Shown here piece by piece: positions 57,961 to 64,000 of a DNA stretch of 64,000 nucleotides. Positions within the stretch are counted from its first letter, which is position 1; every line of letters starts with the position of its first letter. The notes beneath the pieces were generated by a model, which made no database searches, was not told the origin of the DNA, and saw only the letters and a list, made by a program, of their open reading frames with translations. The stretch spans positions 21,479,295 to 21,543,294 of the forward strand of contig CP154956.1 of NCBI GenBank assembly GCA_039621445.1, read 5' to 3'. This DNA comes from Euglena gracilis (lineage: Eukaryota > Euglenida > Euglenophyceae > Euglenales). A program made the position numbers and the translations under genes.

Positions 57961-59213
57961 TGCAGCGGGAATGTTGCTTGCAAGAAATGAGCACATTCAG
58001 ATGGGTGCATTCGACCATTCCAGGGGACATTCACCAGGTCAGCCCACGTTACCACGTAAAAATGGACCAAATTGGGCCTTACTCCGAGTAACCGAATGGG
58101 TGTTCCAGGAGGCCTCCGAAGTCAGGGGACCCGTTGGTTTCATTATTGTGGTGGTTTAATGGTAAGAGAAACATGCAGCGGGGATGTTGGTTGCAAGAAA
58201 TGAGCACAGTTAGATGGGTGCATTCGACCATTCCGGGGGACATTTACCAGGTCAGCCCAGGTTACCATGTAAAAACGGACCAAATTGGGTCTTACTCCGG
58301 GTAACCAAATGGGTGTTCCAGGAGGCCTCCAAAGTCAGGGGACCCGTTGGTTTAATTATTGTCGTGGTTTAATGGTAAGAAAAACATGCAGCGGGAATGT
58401 TGCTTGCAAGAAATGAGCACAGTTAGATGGGTGCATTCGACCATTCCGGGAGACATTTACCAGGTCAGCCCAGGTTACCATGTAAAAATGGACCAAAATG
58501 GGCCTTACTCCGAGTAACCGAATGGGTGTTCCAGGAGGCCTCCAAAGTCAGGGGACCCGTTGGCTTCATGATTGTCGTGGTTTAATGGTAATGAAAACAT
58601 GCAGCGGGAATTTTGGTTGCAAGAAGTTAGCACATTTAGATGGGTGCACTCGACCATTCCGGGGGACATTTACCAGTTCAGCCCAGGTTACCATGTAAAA
58701 ATGGACAAAATTGGGCCTTACTCCAGGTAACCGAATGGGTGAGCCATGAGTCCTCCAAAGTCAGGGGACCCGTTCGTTTCATGATTGTCGTGGTTTAATG
58801 GGAAGGAAAACATGCAGCGGGAATGTTGCTTGCAAGAAATGAGCACATTTAGATGGGTGCATTCACCATTCAGGGGACATTTACCAGGTCAGCCCAGCTC
58901 ACCATGTAGAAATGGGCCAAATTGGGCCTTACTCCGAGTAACCGAATGGGTGTACCAGGAGGCCTACAAAGTCAGGGGACCCGTTGGTTTCATGATTGTC
59001 GTGGTTTAATGGTAGGAAAAACATGCAGCGGGAATGTTGGTTGCAATAAATGAGCACATTTTGGTGGGTGCATTCGACCATTCCGGGGGACATTTACCAG
59101 TTCAGCCCAGGTTACCATGTAAAAATGGACCAAATTGGGCCTTACTCCGAGTAACCGAATGGGTGTTCCAGGAGGCCTCCAAAGTCAGGGGACCCGTTGG
59201 TTTCATGATTGTT

Positions 59214-59840
59214 GTGGTCTAGTGGTAAGAAAAACATGCAGCGGGAACGTTGGTTGCAAGAAATGAGCACATTTAGACGGGTGCATTCGACCACTCCGGG
59301 GGACTTTTACCAGGTCAGCCCAGGTTACCATGTAAAAACGGACCAAATTGGGCCTTACTCCGAGTCACCGAATGGGTGTTCCAGGATGCCTCCAAAGTCA
59401 GGGGACCCATTGGTTTCATGATTGTCGTGGTTTAATGGTCAGAAAAACCTGCGTCAGGAGTGTTGGTTGCAAGAAATGAGCACAGTTAGGTGGGTGCATT
59501 CGACCATTCCGGGGGTCAGCCCAGGTTACCATGCAAAAATGGACCAAATTGGGCCTTACTCCGAGTAACCGAATGGGTGTTCCAGGAGGCCTCCAAAGCC
59601 AGTGGACCCGTTGCGTTCATGATTGTCGTGGTTTAATGGTAAGGAAAACATGCAGCAGGAATGTTGCTTGCAAGAAATGAGCACATTTAGATGGGTGCAT
59701 TCACCATTCCGGGGGACATTTACCAGGTAAGCCCAGCTCACCATGTAGAAATGGGCCAAATTGGGCCTTACTCCGAGTAACCGAATGGGTGTACCAGATG
59801 GCCTCCAAAGTCAGGGGACCCGTTGGTTTCATGATTGTCG
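59214..59840. repeat. Satellite B trimer higher-order repeat, first copy
   Basis: Three distinctive monomers stand in order: one with gtggtctagtggtaag and gaccactccggggg, one with aatggtcagaaaaacctgc and the 16-bp deletion ccgggggtcagcccagg, and one with gttgcgttcatgattg and atgcagcaggaatg. The same order recurs at 61331 and 61959. Confidence 0.75.
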
Positions 59841-61330
59841 TGGTTTAATGGTAATGAAAACATGCAGCGGGAATTTTGGTTGCAGGAAATGAGCACATTT
59901 AGATGGGTGCATTCGACCATTCCGGGAGACATTTACCAGGTCAGCCCAGGTTACCACGTAAAAATGGACCAAATTGGGCCTCACTCTGAGTAACCGAATG
60001 GGTGTTCCAGGAGGCCTCCAAAGTCAGGGGACCCGTTGGTTTCATGATTGTCGTGGTTTAATGGTAAGAAAAACATGCAGCGGGAATGTTGCTTGCAAGA
60101 AATGAGCACATTTAGATGGGTGCTTTCGACCTTTCTGGGGGACATTTACCAGCTCAGCCCAGGTTACCACGTAAAAGTGGACCAAACTGGGCCTTACTCC
60201 GAGTAACCGAATGGGTGTTCCAGGAGGCCTCCAAAGTGAGGGGACCCGTTGGTTTTATTATTGTCGTGATTTAATGGTAAAAAAAACATGCAGCCGGAAT
60301 TTTGGTTGCAAGAAATGAGCACATTTAGATGGGTGCATTCGACCATTCCGGGGGACATTTACCAGGTCAGCCCAGGTTACCATGTAAAAATGGAGCAAAT
60401 TGGGCCTTACTCCGAGTAACCGAATGGGTTTTCCAGGAGGCCTCCAAAGTCAGGGGACCCGTTGGTTTTATTATTGTCGTGGTTTAATGGTAAAAAAAAC
60501 ATGCAGCGGGAAATTTGGTTGCAAGAAATGAGCACATTTAGATGGGTGCATTCGACCATTCCGGGGGACATTTACCAGTTCAGCCCAGGTTATCATGTTA
60601 AAATGGAGCAAATTGGGCCTTACTCCGAGTAACCGAATGGGTGTTCCAGGAGGCCTCCAAAGTCAGGGGACCCGTTGGTTTAATTATTGTCGTGGTTTAA
60701 TGGTAATGAAAACATGCAGCGGGAATTTTGGTTCCAGGAAATGAGCACATTTAGATGGGTGCATTCTACCATTCCGGGGGACATTTACCAGGTCAGCCCA
60801 GGTTACCATGTAAAAATGTACCAAATTGGGCCTTACTCCGAGTAACCGAATGGGTGTTCCAGGAGGCCTCCAAAGTCAGTGGACCTGTTGGTTTCATGAT
60901 TGTCGTGGTTTAATGTTGAGAAAAACATGCAGCGGGAATGTTGGTTGCAGGAAATGGGCACATTTAGATGGGTGCATTCGACCATTCCGGGAGACATTTA
61001 CCAGGTCAGCCCAGGTTACCATGTAAAAATGGACCAAATTGGGCATTACTCCGAGTAACCGAATGGGTGTTCCAGGAGGCCTCCAAAGTCAGGGGACCCG
61101 TTGGTTTCATGATTGTCGTGGTTTAATGGTAATGAAAACATGCAGCGGGAATTTTGGTTGCAAGAAGTTAGCACATTTAGATGGGTGCATTCGACCATTC
61201 CGGGGGAGATTTACCAGGTCAGCCCAGGTTACCATGTAAAAATGGAACAAATTGGGCCTTACTCCGAGTCACCGAATGGGTGTTCCAGGAGGCCTCCAAA
61301 GTCAGGGGACCCGTTGGTTTCATTATTGTT

Positions 61331-62580
61331 GTGGTCTAATGGTAAGAGAAACATGCAGCGGGAACGTTGGTTGCAATAAATGAGCACATTTAGACGGGTG
61401 CATTCGACCACTCCGGGGGACTTTTACCAGGTCAGCCCAAGTTACCATGTAAAAAAGGACCAAATTGGGCCTTAGTCCGAGTCACCGAATGGGTGTTCCA
61501 GGAGGCCTCCAAAGTCAGGGGACCCATTGGTTTCATGATTGTCGTGGTTTAATGGTCAGAAAAACCTGCATTCGGGAGTGTTGGTTGCAAGAAATGAGCA
61601 CAGTTAGGTGGGTGCATTCGACCATTCCGGGGGTCAGCCCAGGTTACCATGCAAAAATGGACCAAACTGGGCCTTACTCCGAGTAACCGAATGGGTGTTC
61701 CAGGAGGCCTCCAAAGTCAGTGGACCCGTTGCGTTCATGATTGTCGTGGTTTAATGGTAAGGAAAACATGCAGCAGGAATGTTGCTTGCAAGAAATGAGC
61801 ACATTTAGATGGGTGTATTCCACCATTCCGGGGGACATTTACCAGGTCAGCCCAGGTTACCATGTAAAAACGGACCAAATTGGGCCTTACTCCGAGTCAC
61901 CGAATGGGTGTTCCAGGAGGCCTCCAAAGTCAGGGGACCCGTTGGTTTCATTATTGTTGTGGTCTAATGGTAAGAAAAACATGCAGCGGGAACGTTGGTT
62001 GCAAGAAATGAGCACATTTAGACGGCTGCATTCGACCACTCCGGGGGACTTTTACCAGGTCAGCCCAAGTTACCATGTAAAAACGGACCAAATTGGGCCT
62101 TACTCCGAGTCACCGAATGGGTGTTCCAGGAGGCCTCCAAAGTCAGGGGACCCATTGGTTTCATGATTGTCGTGGTTTAATGGTCAAAAAAACCTGCATC
62201 GGGAGTGTTGGTTGCAAGAAATGAGCACAGTTAGGTGGGTGCATTCGACCATTCCGGGGGTCAGCGCAGGTTACCATGCAAAAATGGACCAAATTGGGCC
62301 TTACTCCGAGTAACCGAATGGGTGTTCCAGGAGGCCTCCAAAGTCAGTGGACCCGTTGCGTTCATGATTGTCGTGGTTTAATGGTAAGGAAAACATGCAG
62401 CAGGAATGTGGCTTGCAAGAAATGAGCACATTTAGATGGGTGTATTCGACCATTCCGGGGGACATTTACCAGGTCAGCCCAGGTTACCATGTAAAAATGG
62501 ACCAAATTAGGCCTTACTCCGAGTAACCGAATGGGTGTTCCAGGAGGCCTCCAAAGTCATGGGACCGGTTGGTTTTATTA
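61331..62580. repeat. Satellite B trimer higher-order repeat, two tandem copies (628-bp period)
   Basis: The marks gtggtctaatggtaag (61331, 61959), the aacctgc type with the 16-bp deletion (about 61560, 62190) and gcgttcatgattg (about 61733, 62358) repeat in the same order with a 628-bp offset. The length is short of three full monomers because of the deletion in the middle member. Confidence 0.8.
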
Positions 62581-64000
62581 TTGTCGTGGTTTAATGGTAA
62601 TGAAAACATGCAGCGGGAATTTTGGTTGCAGGAAATGAGCACATTTAGATGGGTGCATTCGACCATTCAGACATTTACCAGGTCAGCGCAGGTTACCATG
62701 TAAAAATGGACCAAATTGGGCCTTACTCCGGGTAACCGAATGGGTGTTCTAGGAGGCCTCCAATGTCAGGGAACCCGTTGGTTTCATGATTGTCGTGGTT
62801 TAATGCTAAGGAACACATGCAGCAGGAATGTTGCTTGCAATAACTCAGCTCATTTAGGTGGGTGCATTCGAACATTCCGGGGGACATTTACCAGGTCAGT
62901 CCAGGTTACCTTGTAAAAATGGACCAAATTGGGCCTGACTCCGAGTAACCGAATGGGCGTTCCAGGAGGCCTCCAAAGTCAGGGGTCCCGTTGGTTTCAT
63001 GATTGTCGTGGTTTAATGGTAGGAAAAACATGCAGCGGGAATGTTGGTTGCAAGAAATGAACACATTTAGATGGGTGCATTCGACCATTCCGGGGGACAT
63101 TTACCAGGTCAGCCCAGCTCATCATGTAGAAATGGACCAAAATGGGCCTTACTCCGAGTAACCGAATGGGTGTTCCAGGAGGCCTACAAAGTCAGGGGAC
63201 CCGTTGGTTTCATGATTGTCGTCGTTTAATGGTAGGAAAAACATGCAGCGGGAATTTTGGTTGTAAGAAATGAGCACATTTAGATGGGTGTTTTCGACCA
63301 TTCCGGGGGACATTTACCAGGTCAGCCCAGGTTACCATGTAAAAGTGGACCAAATTGGGCCTCACTCCAAGTAACCGAATGGGTGTTCCAGGAGGACTCC
63401 AAAGTCAGGGGACCCGTTGGTTTCCTGGTTGTCGTCGTCCAATGGTAAGGAAAACATGCAGCGGGAATGTTGGTTGCAAGAAATGAGCTCATTTAGATGG
63501 GGGCATTCGACAATTCCGGGGGACATTTACCAGGTCAGCCCAGGTTACCATGTAAAAACGGACCAAATTGGGCCTTACTCCGAGTAACCGAATGGGTGTT
63601 CCAGGAGGCCTCCAAAGTCAGGGGACCGGTTGATTTCATGATTGTTGTGGTTTAAGGGTAAGAAAAACATGCAGCGGGAATGCTGCTTGCAAGAAGTGAG
63701 CACAGTTAGATGGGTGCATTCGATCATTCCGGAGAACATTCACCAGGTCAGCCCAGGTTACCATGTAAAAATGGACCAAATTGGGCCTTACTCCAAGTAA
63801 CCGAATGGGTGCTCCAGGAGGCCTCCAAAGTCAGGGGACCCGTTGGTTTCATTATTGTCGTTGTTTAATGGTAAGAAAGACATGCAGCAGGAATGTTGCT
63901 TGCAAGAAATGAGCACATTTAGATGGGTGCATTCGACCATTCCGGGGGACATTTACCAGGTCAGGCCAGGTTACCACGTAAAAATGGACCAAATTGGGCC

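Larger units (their letters stand above)
55069..64000. repeat. Satellite B array, about 211-214-bp monomer
   Basis: A different tandem repeat starts abruptly after 'ccagttttggg' of satellite A. Shared blocks are cctccaaagtcaggggaccc, gttggtttcatgattgtcg, tggtttaatggtaag, aacatgcagcgggaatgttg, gcaagaaatgagcacattta, gatgggtgcattcgaccatt, ccgggggacatttaccagg and ccgaatgggtgttccaggag. About 42 copies reach the end of the window, so the array continues beyond it. I see no similarity to satellite A apart from the similar length. Open frames of 60-140 codons are by-products of the period. Confidence 0.96.

Noticed and set aside
61741-62166. 141-codon open frame in satellite B
   Set aside because: It reads through two monomers where the trimer deletion restores frame; the sequence is repeat translation only.
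55069-64000. True tRNA genes in satellite B
   Set aside because: The A-box-like motif is present but there are no acceptor, anticodon or T-arm pairings, so I list it only as a possible derived motif.

Overview
This window contains no ordinary gene. It is a block of eukaryotic nuclear heterochromatin made of two unrelated tandem satellites and two related, decayed LTR retrotransposons. The retroelements are Ty3/gypsy type: the order is gag (coiled coil, capsid, CCHC knuckle), reverse transcriptase, RNase H, integrase, then a C-terminal chromodomain-like tail, which places them near the chromoviruses. Chromoviruses are known from plants, algae, fungi and some animals. The satellites suggest a pericentromere or similar heterochromatin of a large, repeat-rich genome. 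The wording of the pol proteins reminds me of elements from algae or protists, but the species cannot be fixed from the sequence alone.

Layout. (1) 1-23023: satellite A, a 211-bp monomer in about 109 copies. It holds one inverted segment (3042-3966), a zone of short deletion monomers (about 4.2-6.3 kb) and a young 4-monomer higher-order repeat of 844 bp (11180-17509). (2) 23024-38729: retroelement 1, 15.7 kb, with LTRs of 3944 and 4071 bp, PBS, PPT and a 4-bp target duplication (gggg). It carries many frameshifts and a 599-bp inversion between RNase H and integrase. (3) 38734-38944: exactly one 211-bp satellite A monomer. (4) 38945-50528: retroelement 2, 11.6 kb, lacking half of its 5' LTR, the leader and the start of gag. 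(5) 50529-55068: more satellite A, with a second small inversion and a 117-bp duplication across the LTR/satellite junction. (6) 55069-64000: satellite B, a different monomer of about 211-214 bp. It contains a motif one core base away from the mammalian CENP-B box.

How it fits together. The element appears to have inserted once into satellite A. The element plus one monomer was then tandemly duplicated in register with the 211-bp period, most simply by unequal exchange between monomers flanking the insertion. Three things support this: the two elements begin at the same monomer position, they share nonsense codons, and in the first 900 bp each LTR resembles its positional counterpart in the other element more than its own partner. 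Neither element can encode an intact polyprotein. Open frames inside the satellites are by-products of the repeat period.
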